In this document: positions 36,801 through 45,600 of the stretch, one piece after another
Numbering within the stretch: the first letter of the stretch is position 1
How the letters are laid out: the number at the start of each line of letters is the position of its first letter
Assembly (NCBI RefSeq): GCF_032362555.1
Contig: NC_083517.1
Coordinates: forward strand, 1,074,001 to 1,138,000
Length of the DNA: 64,000 nucleotides
Source: Amyelois transitella
Lineage: Eukaryota; Arthropoda; Insecta; Lepidoptera; Pyralidae
Direction of reading: 5' to 3'
Translations under genes and position numbers: made by a program
Notes under the pieces: model-generated
What the model was told of the DNA's origin: nothing
Databases searched by the model: none
The model's input: only the letters and a program-made list of their open reading frames with translations

Positions 36801-38400
36801 AGTAGTTCCTGAGATTGGCGCGTTCAAACAAAATGGTGACTAGTTGCTAGCCCATCGACTACAAGAAGAAACACAAGTTTAAAAGCCTGTCCCTTAGTCA
36901 CCTTTTACTATATTCATGGGAAAAAGAGGCATTGGTCCTATTCTTATATTCGCGCGAAATTAATGACATCTCGTTTTATGGAACGAGCATATGAACACAA
37001 GAATAGGTTTTATCACAATATTACGAGCAGATAATCTCAATTAATTGAACTTTTGCTATTATATTTCGTTAATTAGTGTGACAACGAACTTATTTATTTA
37101 TTTGTTTTTTATGTTCTCATGTAAGTGATGTAAAATATGTCTTATGAGATAAAAGTGAATAAAAAAATGAGCATAAGAAGTACCCCGCAAGGGATATAGA
37201 CATAATTATATGAATGAATGAATGAATTTATTTCCTTTGCAGGATCTCGAAAGCGAACCTTAGGGCGCATATGCGTCTGCACAAAGAAGACAAGCCATAT
37301 AAATGCAACTTGTGTCCGAAGGCGTTCGTCACAGCCACCAGGTTGAGAGACCATAGTAGGATCCACACCGGTCAGTAGTAGACTAATAAATTCAATGTTA
37401 CCGCTGACTGGCTCCGTGGCGCAGCGGTAGTGCGCTTGTCTGTGACACCGGAGGGCCACGGGTTCGAATCCCGGCCAAGGGCATGATGAGAAACGTACTT
37501 TTTCTGATTGTTCTGGGTCTTGGATGTTTATCTATATATTTATTATGAAAAAAATAAAGTATCGTCGTCGTTAGTATCTCGTAACACAAGTCTCGAACTA
37601 ACTTCGCGGCTAACTCAATCTGTGTAATCTGTCCCGTATGTATATATGTATATAAAAAAATAAATCATTTTCCTCCTGGCTTTAGTCCCGTTGCATCGTC
37701 ACATCCATATTTTCCCGTGGATGTCGTTAAAGGCGACAAGTGGAAAGGCAAATTAAACTAGCCACAACCTGGTCACTATTTGAATCTCAATTCCATCATT
37801 TTAGCCATACCTACTGTTTTTCAGTCCTTTCAATATTGTGTTGGCTCTGTCTACCCTCTATATAGATCTCACTATATGTATGTATGTAATGTTCGTCTCA
37901 ATACAGGTGAGAAACCGTTCGAATGCGCAATCTGCACGAAAACGTTCACCACGAAGACTCACCTAAGGAAACACACAAAATACCATGAGAACGAACAGAA
38001 ACGCACAAAAACCGCGGACAACAAAAAGAATATCACAGAAAACACAGTAAAACACCACCGAGCACCCACAAAATGCGAGGCAATACCTTTAGAAGTCACC
38101 GGAGAGTTGGTAGTGCCCGAAGAGCAAACTGAAATATTAGTTGTTGATAATAACCAGTGCCTGCAAGGGAACATTTGTCTGGACGGAGTGACGTACGTCA
38201 ACGATGACGTCACATTTGGCGGTGACGGCATAAACCTAGTGGCCGTTGATGAAGAAGGTGTGAGTATATCGTCCGCGGCCATGTTGGAAGGCGCCACGGT
38301 GAAGTTGTATCAGATTGATCAGAGTCTAGTGCAGATTCACAGTACAGGCGCTCAGGTCACGATCAGCAAGATTACAAGCAAAATGACTGCTAACTTTTGA
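18832..38400 (+). CDS. ZAD-type C2H2 zinc-finger protein, 12 fingers
   Basis: Thirteen exons: 18832-19083, 19486-19637, 20296-20369, 20950-21031, 21497-21516, 21613-21683, 22275-22455, 23572-23740, 24480-24647, 29509-29639, 36459-36579, 37243-37370, 37907-38400. They give about 680 residues. The N-terminus holds a ZAD domain: CRIC in exon 1 and CEIC in exon 2. A short acidic linker follows, then twelve C2H2 fingers (CSYC, CQHC, CNKC, CGLC, CHIC, CSDC, CLYC, CAAC, CGAC, CACC, CNLC, CAIC). The C-terminal 130 residues are rich in D, E and V ([14 protein letters not shown]). Fingers 1, 3, 5, 7 and 10 are split between exons and read correctly only when joined as listed, which supports the model. 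ZAD proteins are an insect-expanded family of DNA-binding nuclear factors with a dimerising N-terminus; the target is unknown. The gene is long only because introns 9 and 10 are filled with repeats. Confidence 0.92.
19108..19360 (-). repeat. GTGCCG-family SINE copy
   Basis: Diverged reverse copy in intron 1 of the zinc-finger gene, from ATAGTCAAGCCTGTATCCC to GACCATACGCCAC. Confidence 0.75.
19735..19890 (-). repeat. tRNA-derived SINE, truncated
   Basis: Reverse tail and body (GACAAATTACACTGATTTAG, then TAAACATCCAAGACCCAGG). The tRNA-like head is missing. Confidence 0.75.
21104..21356 (-). repeat. GTGCCG-family SINE copy
   Basis: Starts with (ATAC)n and TAGAGTCACGTCTATATCCC and ends near GCCGGGAACCACAC with the last bases lost. 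It lies about 140 nt before the 20-nt exon of the zinc-finger gene. Confidence 0.8.
21861..22238. repeat. Two opposed GTGCCG-family SINE fragments
   Basis: A plus copy (21861-22070, tail CATATGTATGTA) is followed at once by a head-containing minus copy (22084-22238). The second ends 36 nt before the exon at 22275. Confidence 0.8.
22500..23085. repeat. Two dispersed repeats in tandem
   Basis: 22500-22665 belongs to the family with TTGACGTCAAATAAATTACT and AAGCGGTAACAAACTGCACT (other copies at 48480-48850, 52262-52445, 60640-60830, 61575-61810). 22670-23085 is the CGGATGTCGGTCTTCGCG family, ending TACAGATTTATTATATGTAT. The same family is found split at 31900-32003 and 34395-34690. Confidence 0.75.
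23130..23460 (+). mobile_element. RTE-like LINE fragment, C-terminal coding
   Basis: Open frame from about 23197 reads [16 protein letters not shown] ... [13 protein letters not shown] ... [16 protein letters not shown]. This is the post-reverse-transcriptase C-terminal segment typical of RTE/BovB-like LINEs. The 3' end and tail are absent. A short scrambled copy of its own sequence precedes it at 23085-23130. Intron 7 of the zinc-finger gene. Confidence 0.8.
23771..23993 (+). repeat. GTGCCG-family SINE copy, head missing
   Basis: Starts within the body (CCCATGGATGTCG) only 30 nt after a zinc-finger exon and ends GATTATATGTATGTATG. Confidence 0.8.
24080..24460 (+). pseudogene. Two partial copies of the start of zinc-finger exon 9
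   Basis: Copy one (24080-24121) and copy two (24420-24457) repeat the first ~40 nt of exon 9 (TACTGCGAGAGCAACCTGCT, TACAGCAAGAGCAACCTGCT). The second keeps a T-rich tract and CAG acceptor like the real exon at 24480. Both stop abruptly at ACTTTGTT or GTGACTTGT followed by a T run. A SINE (24122-24386) sits between them. Confidence 0.85.
24122..24386 (-). mobile_element. GTGCCG-family SINE with 11-bp target duplication
   Basis: A complete 265-bp copy, tail (ACAT)n to head GGGCAC, flanked on both sides by ATGACTTTGTT (24111-24121 and 24387-24397). This fixes the ends of the family and shows it inserts with target-site duplication, as LINE-mobilised SINEs do. Confidence 0.9.
26003..26208 (+). 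repeat. GCCCGCGACTTCG-family repeat inside the array
   Basis: GGCCGCCCGCGACTTCGTCC to TTTATAATAGTAGTAGGAT, inserted after GTGTATAGA. Two further copies at 26446-26640 and 28435-28630 have the same flanks, so the insert was amplified with the array. Confidence 0.85.
26446..26640 (+). repeat. GCCCGCGACTTCG-family repeat, second array copy
   Basis: Same junctions as the copy at 26003 but with one CATCCATA fewer. Confidence 0.85.
28435..28630 (+). repeat. GCCCGCGACTTCG-family repeat, third array copy
   Basis: Same junctions again. Differs at AATCGGTTCAGTGG, where the other copies read AATCGAATCAGTAG. Confidence 0.85.
28875..29129 (+). mobile_element. Solo LTR-like element, 255 bp, with CTAT duplication
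   Basis: Begins TGTGGCGACATC and ends CCCGCTACA, with TG...CA termini as in LTRs. CTAT lies on both sides (28871-28874 and 29130-29133). A TATATATA motif lies in the middle. Related copies: 54740-54888 (partial), 57440-57695 (reverse), 63209-63615 (disrupted). No internal retrovirus-like region is present. Confidence 0.75.
29198..29487. repeat. Two opposed GTGCCG-family SINE pieces
   Basis: A minus tail piece (29198-29285) meets a plus piece (29306-29487), whose CATATGTATGTATTG tail ends 20 nt before zinc-finger exon 10 (29509). Confidence 0.8.
29690..30222 (+). repeat. Dispersed repeats incl. GAGCAAAGCTCGGTC family
   Basis: 29690-29970 begins CTAGCTGTCACGGCAAACG and carries a GTGGACAACCCTTA word twice. 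29979-30222 is the family ending CCGAGCAAAGCTCGGTCAAC. The latter is also at 47553-47816 (+) and 62578-62795 (-). Confidence 0.75.
30278..30504 (+). repeat. tRNA-derived SINE, full length
   Basis: GGCGCAGCGGTAGTACGC and GGGTTCGAATCCCGG boxes, ending GATTTGTCCCGTATATAT. Confidence 0.9.
30525..30725 (-). repeat. GTGCCG-family SINE, head missing
   Basis: CTCATGGGGTAGACAGAGCC through GGAAAGAGAAGGAGTGGTC. Intron 10 of the zinc-finger gene. Confidence 0.75.
31355..31417 (+). mobile_element. RTE LINE 3' end, left part of a split copy
   Basis: GAGTGTGGAGGGAAAGGTCG ... GATCAAATTAA matches the RTE copy at 33230-33290. The copy continues at 35812 (TTAAGGACGTCCTGG) after a 4.39-kb insertion at its TTAA. 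Confidence 0.88.
32650..33652 (+). pseudogene. Broken transposon-type ORF, split by an RTE insertion
   Basis: Two open pieces: 32650-32826 ([18 protein letters not shown] ... [17 protein letters not shown]) and 33527-33652 ([18 protein letters not shown] ... [10 protein letters not shown] ... stop). The wording resembles the C-terminal part of a family of invertebrate mobile-element proteins annotated as reverse-transcriptase-like. This is recognised from memory and the exact class is uncertain. The middle is deleted and interrupted by the RTE copy at 32836-33462. Confidence 0.45.
32836..33462 (+). mobile_element. RTE-like LINE, 5' truncated, with target duplication
   Basis: Frame from 32884 reads [16 protein letters not shown] ... 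[17 protein letters not shown] ... [15 protein letters not shown]. After a one-base frame slip near 33225 it continues [18 protein letters not shown] ... [18 protein letters not shown] ... SAYPSGKEA stop, then GATTTTATGTATGTATG. Flanks share ATGTAGTTATCGG on both sides (from about 32822 and about 33459). No reverse transcriptase domain is left. Confidence 0.85.
35458..35638 (-). repeat. tRNA-derived SINE, truncated at the B box
   Basis: ACGGGACAAATTACACTG to GGCCGGGATTCGAACCCG, preceded by a T run. It lies inside the TTAA element. Confidence 0.85.
35812..35870 (+). mobile_element. RTE LINE 3' end, right part of the split copy
   Basis: TTAAGGACGTCCTGGTAAAG ... GATCCGAAACCTCATGG, continuing the copy at 31355-31417. 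Confidence 0.85.
35884..36233 (+). repeat. GTGCCG-family SINE copy plus a tail-only copy
   Basis: Full copy 35884-36138 ending GATCATATGTATGTATG, then a second tail piece 36147-36233 ending TTATGTATGTATG. Confidence 0.85.
36140..36434 (+). repeat. Chimeric repeat: SINE tail, linker, RTE 3' tail
   Basis: Same composite as 10070-10360 but inverted, including the ~90-nt linker ATTGCACTAGTTC ... GTGAAAACAATGACATAAAT. The RTE part (36307-36434) ends (TATG)n 25 nt before zinc-finger exon 11. Confidence 0.8.
36612..36835 (+). repeat. Dispersed repeat, GGGCATCATTGAAGCCC family
   Basis: CTAGCTGTGCGACTTCGGCC to TGAGATTGGCGCGTTC. Other copies: 46020-46250 (-), 55138-55396 (+), 62188-62458 (-). Confidence 0.75.
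37404..37637 (+). repeat. tRNA-derived SINE, full length
   Basis: TCCGTGGCGCAGCGGTAGTG and GGGTTCGAATCCCGG, ending TAATCTGTCCCGTATGT. It starts 34 nt after zinc-finger exon 12. Confidence 0.88.
37650..37892 (+). repeat. Decayed GTGCCG-family SINE
   Basis: Words such as CCCGTGGATGTCGTTAAAGG and GGTCACTATTTGAATCTC remain. The tail CTATATGTATGTATG ends 15 nt before the acceptor of the last zinc-finger exon. Confidence 0.65.
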
Positions 38401-39644
38401 AATTAAAAAGCTAAATTTAATAAAAATTTGAGGTGGATAACCTCAAAAATACAAACTAATAAACGCTTACCGCTTTATGATATTAGTATAGATAAAATTA
38501 TTTATATAGAATGCGTCCTAACTTTTTTTTTGTATAGCTTCCATTCTATTGAGTAAAATATTTCCCTGGGAATTTTGATTACTAAGATATGTAATGTTTT
38601 CTCAAATCTATTTCCTAAAATTATAGAACCATCTTATGCTTGGTCTACCTCTCTTTTTACATAAATCACTAAGTTTAAGTAGCTATTTATTATTTATTTA
38701 TTTACGCCAATAAAACAACGGTAGTATATAAGTTATATAAGTAAAAAAAAAGAATTGTCACAAATAAATCTGCAGATGTATGATAATAGCAAAAATAAAG
38801 TATTGTGTTTCCTATGTATGTATTTATTTTCTTTTCCTTTTTAAAACTGCGGCCGCTACACCGAGTTCATACTTTGTTTTGATATTACCTACTAAAGAAT
38901 GTTGTATTCCATCTCTTTCCAATGGATACCGGAGAAGACAATTAAAGAAATAGGCCACATTCATCTAGTGCAGTTTTTAACATGAAAAGTTCGGTTCCCC
39001 TACAAAGGATGCGGAGGTATGAGTGGTCATGGTAAAGAGGTGCAACCAGGGTTCTTCACCAGAAGAGTGAGGTTTTAACAGAAACACGCAGGAAGGAAGA
39101 TATAACTGAAAACTGAACAGTGTTTAGGTTGTATTGAATACTTTGTTTAGGATTAGTCTAGTCTTATAAGCAGTTCTCTAACGAAATTGATTTTTGCGTA
39201 CATATTATTAAGTACCCCTATATAGGTATATATACTGGCTGATGCTTGTTTAATGACCTTAAGTTCGCTAGGTTCTTCATTAATAAACCATTATCTAATA
39301 GCAAACAAATGTAGTGCCGTTGCCACCGATTGATTTTGCTTCTCAAACGTGAAAAATTATGAAATATCCATCAAAGTCAGAATTCAAGTGTGTGTCATTA
39401 ATTATTGTGCCAAGTTGTCTGATCGAAATGTCATTGTCATTCATTCATACATTTTCTCAGTTGATCTAAAAGTTGAATTAGTTAATTTAATTTTGTATTG
39501 CAGACTACTGCACTTTGTCCTTTTTTATTTATTAAAAAAATGTTGTGATTTCGTTTAGTTGCTAGCACAACGCAAAATAGATCTGCTTTGTGATACCAAC
39601 GGGATGTTCTAACTATCTTATAAACAAGATAATTGCCAATAAAC
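38401..39644. other. Intergenic, zinc-finger gene to CHPF, no gene seen
   Basis: AT-rich. A short dispersed-repeat fragment occupies about 38990-39080 (GGTTCCCCTACAAAGGATGC). CHPF promoter and 5'UTR should lie in its right half, but no clear core motif was found. Confidence 0.5.
38419..38463 (+). terminator. Poly(A) signals of the zinc-finger gene
   Basis: AATAAA at 38419-38424 and again at 38458-38463, within 65 nt of the stop codon. Confidence 0.6.
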
Positions 39645-42600
39645 ATGTTATCTCGGTTCGTGGTAACGCAAGTGAAGCACAATTCGTTCTTCCTGTTGGG
39701 GCTGGTGTTGGGATTATGGGTCGCTTTAGTAGCTGTGCCCTTGGAGGAGGATGTGGTGGAGTGCGGGGGTGCTGCGAGTGGGTCTCCGGCAGAGGCTGAT
39801 GAGTTTGAGCCGCATAGGGAGGAAAGACCTTTGGGAGCGGCTGGACCTGCCGCGGGGCGCACTGTGCAGCGTCCGCGGTATTATAGCACCGAACTTGGTA
39901 TGAGAGGTAAGTTTAAATAGAACAAAGTACAATTGAAAACACATTTAAATAATCTTTGAATTTGAAAGTGTAATAATAATAGTATTAGTTCTCTAATGAC
40001 TAAAATTATAATCAACTGATAATGTGTATATAATCCAGATAACAGATATATGAATAAAAAACTAACAGAATGAAATCAATATCTGGTAGTGGTTAACATG
40101 TAAGGCAAAAAAATACAAAGTTTATAAATCCACCCTCCATATTCAGTCATCCCAAACTAAAGCATACCTGGAGATTGTGACCGCACACACACACAACACG
40201 CAGAGATGAGAGAAAAGCAATATTGTTTTAGTCTTTGAGTTTCTAGTTGCCTGGATTTTGTTAGATTTTCCTGATTACATTACATTACACAGTAATTTGC
40301 TTATTTGCAGGTTCCCTGTTATCTGGTGTGCTGAGTTCCGAAGAAGCCCTATCAGCACGTGGGGCGGCCCTGAACCGTACTGCTGCACGTCTCCAACCCT
40401 CCCTACGTTTCTTCATTGCTGCCAACACTCTTTCACCATCTCCCGCCCGTGCCAACGTAGTAGGCTTCACCGATACCCGAGAGATGCTGAAGCCTTTCCA
40501 TGCACTGAAATACCTAGCTGATAATTACCTTGAAGAATATGATTTCTTCTTCCTAGTTTCTGATGCGACATTTGTGAATGCTCGCCGTCTGACTGATCTT
40601 GTGTCAAAACTGAGTGTCAGTCAGGATATCTATATGGGCACTATTGCGGAGGATGACAGCCATTATTGTACACTTGGTAAGTATACTTCAGTGAGACATA
40701 AGTTTACTTTACAAAGGGCCAAGACTAACTTTTTTATTTGTAAAATAAACAACAATATTTTTTTTACGTTGGTGCCCACGGAAGACCAGCATTGTGGTAT
40801 TATGCCACAACAAATGCTGAGGAAGGTCCATATTCTGGTACAAAAGTTGTTATAGGTTAATGTTTCTGTTTTTTTTTTTGTTATACTACTCTGTCAAGAA
40901 AGTAGCAGGAAAAGATCAATAATACACAAACTGTTTGTTATTCATCCAAATTTATTTTATCACCTTCAAAATATGCTCCTTTAGAAACGATACACTTACG
41001 CCAACGAATAATCCAATCATCAAAACATTTTTTAAACGCTGTTTCCGGAATTGAGGTCAGTTCTCGCCGCGAATTCTCTTTTATGTCTTCTACCGATTGA
41101 AAACGGGTGCCACGAAGTGGTAATTTGAGTTTAGGAAAAAGAAAAAAGTCGGCTGGAGCCATATCTGGTGAATATGGTGGTTGCTCGATGGTATTTGTTG
41201 AGTGTTTGGTTAAAAATTCGTTCACAATGATGGCCTTGTGCGAAGGTGCATTATCATGGTGCAAAATCCAAGAATTTTCTTTCCACAAATCTGGCCTTTT
41301 TCGTCGGATTTGCTCTCTTAAACGCCGCATAACACTCAAATAATATTCCTTATTTACCGTTTGACCTTCCGGCAAGAATTCCGAGTGCACAACACGGGAT
41401 AGTCAAAGAAAACAGTCAACATGACTTTGACTTTTGAACGACTTTGGCGTGGTTTTTTCGGTTTCGGTTCAGTTGGAAGGCGCCACTCCGAAGCTTGTTG
41501 ACTAGTTTGCATGTCAAACTCGTAAACCCACGTCTCGTCACCAGTAACAATGCGTTTCATGAATGTTGGGTCGGAATTGACTCGTTCTAGCATGTCCTCA
41601 GCGACTCTCATGCGATTGAGTTTTTGAAAAAAATTCAGGTCTTTTGGGACTAGCCGAGCGGCAACATGTTTCATACCCAAATTATTAGTTAAAATGGTAC
41701 GGATCGACTCGTGAGATACAGAAAGTTCGGTGGCTATCTCTCTCAAAGTTGAATGAGGATTTTCAGTCACTATTTCCTTCACTTTTGCGATGTTAACTTC
41801 AGTTGCAGACGTTGATGGCCTACCAGAGCGAGGCAAATCTTCCATCACATCTCGACCGCTTTTGAACGCTTTGTTCCACTCATAAGCACGAGTTTTTGAT
41901 AAAGTCGATTCACCGTAAGCCTTCTGTAACATTTTCAGTGACTCCGAACACGATATTCCATTGGCAATGCAAAATTTAAGACAAACTCTTTGTTCGATGT
42001 TTTTATCCATTATGAAATTAGCAATACACACTAGATATTGATATAACTAAAAATAGCACTGTATTTAATGTAAACAACAGATGCAACTCAAACTCCGCGC
42101 CAAAATGGAAAACAGTTGTGCCAATCTAACAATAACAAAAAAAACAAAAATTTGAATTTGGAACCATAAATAAATAATCCATTCCCGATACTTTTCTGAC
42201 TGAATGTATATTAGAATAATGTACCAAATAAACATTTTTTCTTTCTTCCTTTCATAATAAACTAGAACAGATTTTTTATTTCTGTTTCCCTGTTGTCATA
42301 CACACTAACACTTAGAAAAGAAACATATTATGATGTCACATTCATATAAGATTCAATGTGTATAATTTCTCAACAGAGGGCGGCATACTCCTATCCAATT
42401 CTGTGTTGCGGGCGGTACACGGCGAGCTGGATTGGTGCGTCCGCAACTCTTACTCCCCCCACCACCACGAGAACATCGGCCGCTGCGTACTCCACGCAGC
42501 ACACCAGCGCTGCACTACAGCGCTTCAGGCCCAGACGTACTCAGCGCTGAAACTAAGCGATGAACCCGCTGCAGGGTTGACACCGGAGTTGGCAGATTCA

Positions 42601-45600
42601 GTTACGGCGTATCCTGTGACGCAACCTGATCATTTGCATCGTTTGCACGCGTACGTTTCACGGGTAAGTTGTTATTTCTGTGTCATGAGTTAAGTTAGTT
42701 CGTCATTTTCGAGTATATTAATTAAGCTGGGAGGAAACATTGACTATTAAAATTAGATTAAATCAATTACCGGTTTATCCCATGAAGAATAAAGGAACTA
42801 AATAATTAAGTAAAAAAAAACGGCAAGTCACTGTGCATATTTTATCAATCAGCAATGAAACTTACAACTTCCTATTGCAAGTTATTCCCCTAACCACTCA
42901 CAATCACGAATTTTAACAAGCGATTCTCGTGTCAATGGCCACAGGTGTACCTGGAGCGCGAGCGCGCGGAGGTGCTGCGCCTGCGCGGCTACCTGTGGCG
43001 CAACGCCGCGCGGCACCCCGCCGCCGCGCGCAACGCCACGTGGCCGGGCGGGCTGCGCGCCGACGCGGGGCTCGCGCCGCCGCTGCCCGACAACAGGTCG
43101 CTACGCTCTTCATATCTTCTCTCTGCATCTCTTCTCACTTCATCATTTCTCTCCTTATCTCTTCTCACTTCATCATTTCTCTCCTTATCTCTTCTCACTT
43201 CATCATTTCTCTCCTTATCACTTCTCACTTCATCATTTCTCTCTTTTCTCTTCATCACTCCTATCTTCATTTATTCTCTCTTCATCTCTTCTCTCTTTAT
43301 CGTTCCTCTCTTCATCTTTTCCCTCTTCATCTCCTCTCTCTTTATCGCTTCTCTTTTCATCTCTTCTCTCTTTATCTCTTCTCATTATTGACAGTGAGTA
43401 ACAACTAAAAGGCCTTCGCCTTCTTCTTCGACGCTCACCAAGTTAAGCAACTCGCTTCTATAACTAATCCCATACCCTCATAATATTTAAGTAAGTAAGA
43501 ATAGTCCTAATAAAGATTGATGCAGTTATTCTATACATCTTAAAATTATCTCTCATCTCTCTTACGTGCGACGTTTTACCCAAAAACTCCAAGTGATTTG
43601 TTTCCTTTATAACTACCTATGTACTTACTATTTTCTTGTTACTGTGTAAATTTCTATGCGATAAAGATATTACAAACAAACAAACTCGTTGATGCAGTTA
43701 TTCTATACATCTTTAAATTATCTCTCATCTATCTTACTTCCGACTGTTTATTGCACTGCTGAAATACGGGATCTTTTTTGTGTGAAACAAATAACAAACA
43801 TACTTTAGATTCTTAACTTTCACTGTAATTTGAACTAAATGCAATAATACATTTCATTTTCAAAAAACAATTCTAATTTTTTCTTTTCTTTTTTGTTTAC
43901 ATCTATTTTAGCGTCTATTACCAGCCATTACTATTATTAAACCAATGAGGTTGCATTACACTTCAAATTGTGATTCCTGAATTGAACACCGACTTTTTAC
44001 CCAAAACGCCACAATGTTTAACACTGATAATGAATCGTTTCAGATTCGACCATCTGCGCTGGACCACGTTCAACGCGACGCACGCGTTCATGCCGGACGA
44101 GAACCGCGCCTGCGCCGCGCTCGCCGGCGCACACAAGGAGGCGCTCGATGTGAGTCTCCGATCCTATTCCATTTTCAAATTCAAAATCAACTGAGACAAA
44201 AAAGTCTCACTAGTTCAACGATTGTACTGACCAATTGAACTAGTGGGAACTAGCCGCGAGCACAACTAGTTTATAATATTACTTCTACAGGACTAACGGC
44301 GGGAAAAAGAAGACAGCGCACTTATTTAACTCTGATGTTTTTGTGCATAACAGCTGGTAGAGAAAACGGCGATATCGTGGGCGTCCCACCGCTGGGGCGC
44401 GCCCCCGCCGCGGGTGCGCGTGGAGGGCGGCGCGTGGCGCTGGGAGCCGCCGCGCGGGCTGCGCTACCGGCTGCTGCTGCGGGAGGCGGCGCCGCAGGTA
44501 CACACAGACATCATTACATACATACATACACACATCATGACATACATACATACACACAACATGACATACATACATACGACACATCATGACATACATACAT
44601 ACACACATCATGACATACATACATACACACATCACGACATACATACATACACACATACACACATTATGACATACACACATCATGACATGCATACGACACA
44701 TCATGACATACATACATACACACATCACGACATACATACATACACACATACACACATCATGACATACATACATGTAACATACATACATATATACAAACAA
44801 TATAATCACGCCTATATTCCTTTTGGAGTAGACAGAACCAAGTCTTGAAAACACTAATAGACGTTTATCTGTTTGGCTTAATAATAGAATTGAGATTCAA
44901 ATAATGACAGATTGCTAGCCCATTCTCAAAAGAGTATTCCCAAGTTTATAAAACTAACCCTTAGTTGGTTAGTATCCGTCACCAGTGACGATGAAGGTCT
45001 GTCTGATGTTACATACCTATCCAAGAAATACCAATATTTATGTGGGAGAGGTTTTGTTTTTTGTTTTTATTTAAATCCTCTTACTAATTTTTACGCTGGC
45101 AACATTAAGAGAGAGAATAGTGAGTCTGTGGTACGATGTAAGACGTTAAAAGATGTGTTTTAAGAAGTCTAATAAAATAAGAAGATTTACGATATAATTC
45201 CGCACTGTTTTACTTTAAATCCCACAACTATTTTGGGTGTCGTCCGAGATGGTGCTCAAAATTGGAAATTGAAGTTTGTGAGATGAGAAAGTCTATTATA
45301 GAAATTGTAATAAAATATTTGTTTTGCTTATATCCAAAAATTATGGTCTCGGACAGTGCTTGCGTGGGAACAAAGACTCGGAACACTTCATTCCATTACT
45401 CAGCCACACAAACCAAAAAGGAACCATGGAAACGTTTTATTCAATTATTTTTGGTATTTCAACGACGAAAGAAAAATAAATCTTAATCCTATGTAAATCA
45501 ATATAATATTTTGTCCGTCAGGGCTCGCGACTCCGCCAATTGGAAGTGATCCGCGTGCTAGGCTCTGCCCGCCTCGTCCCCGTGCCGTACGTGACAGAGA

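Noticed and set aside
42913-43408. Alternative-frame ORFs over the GC-rich CHPF exon and the CT-rich minisatellite
   Set aside because: The frame with family similarity and correct phase is VYLERERAEVLRLRGYLW. The others come from low-complexity sequence.
44285-44854. Minus-strand ORF with MYVCHDVCMYV repeats
   Set aside because: Translation of the CATA/CACACATCATGA microsatellite.
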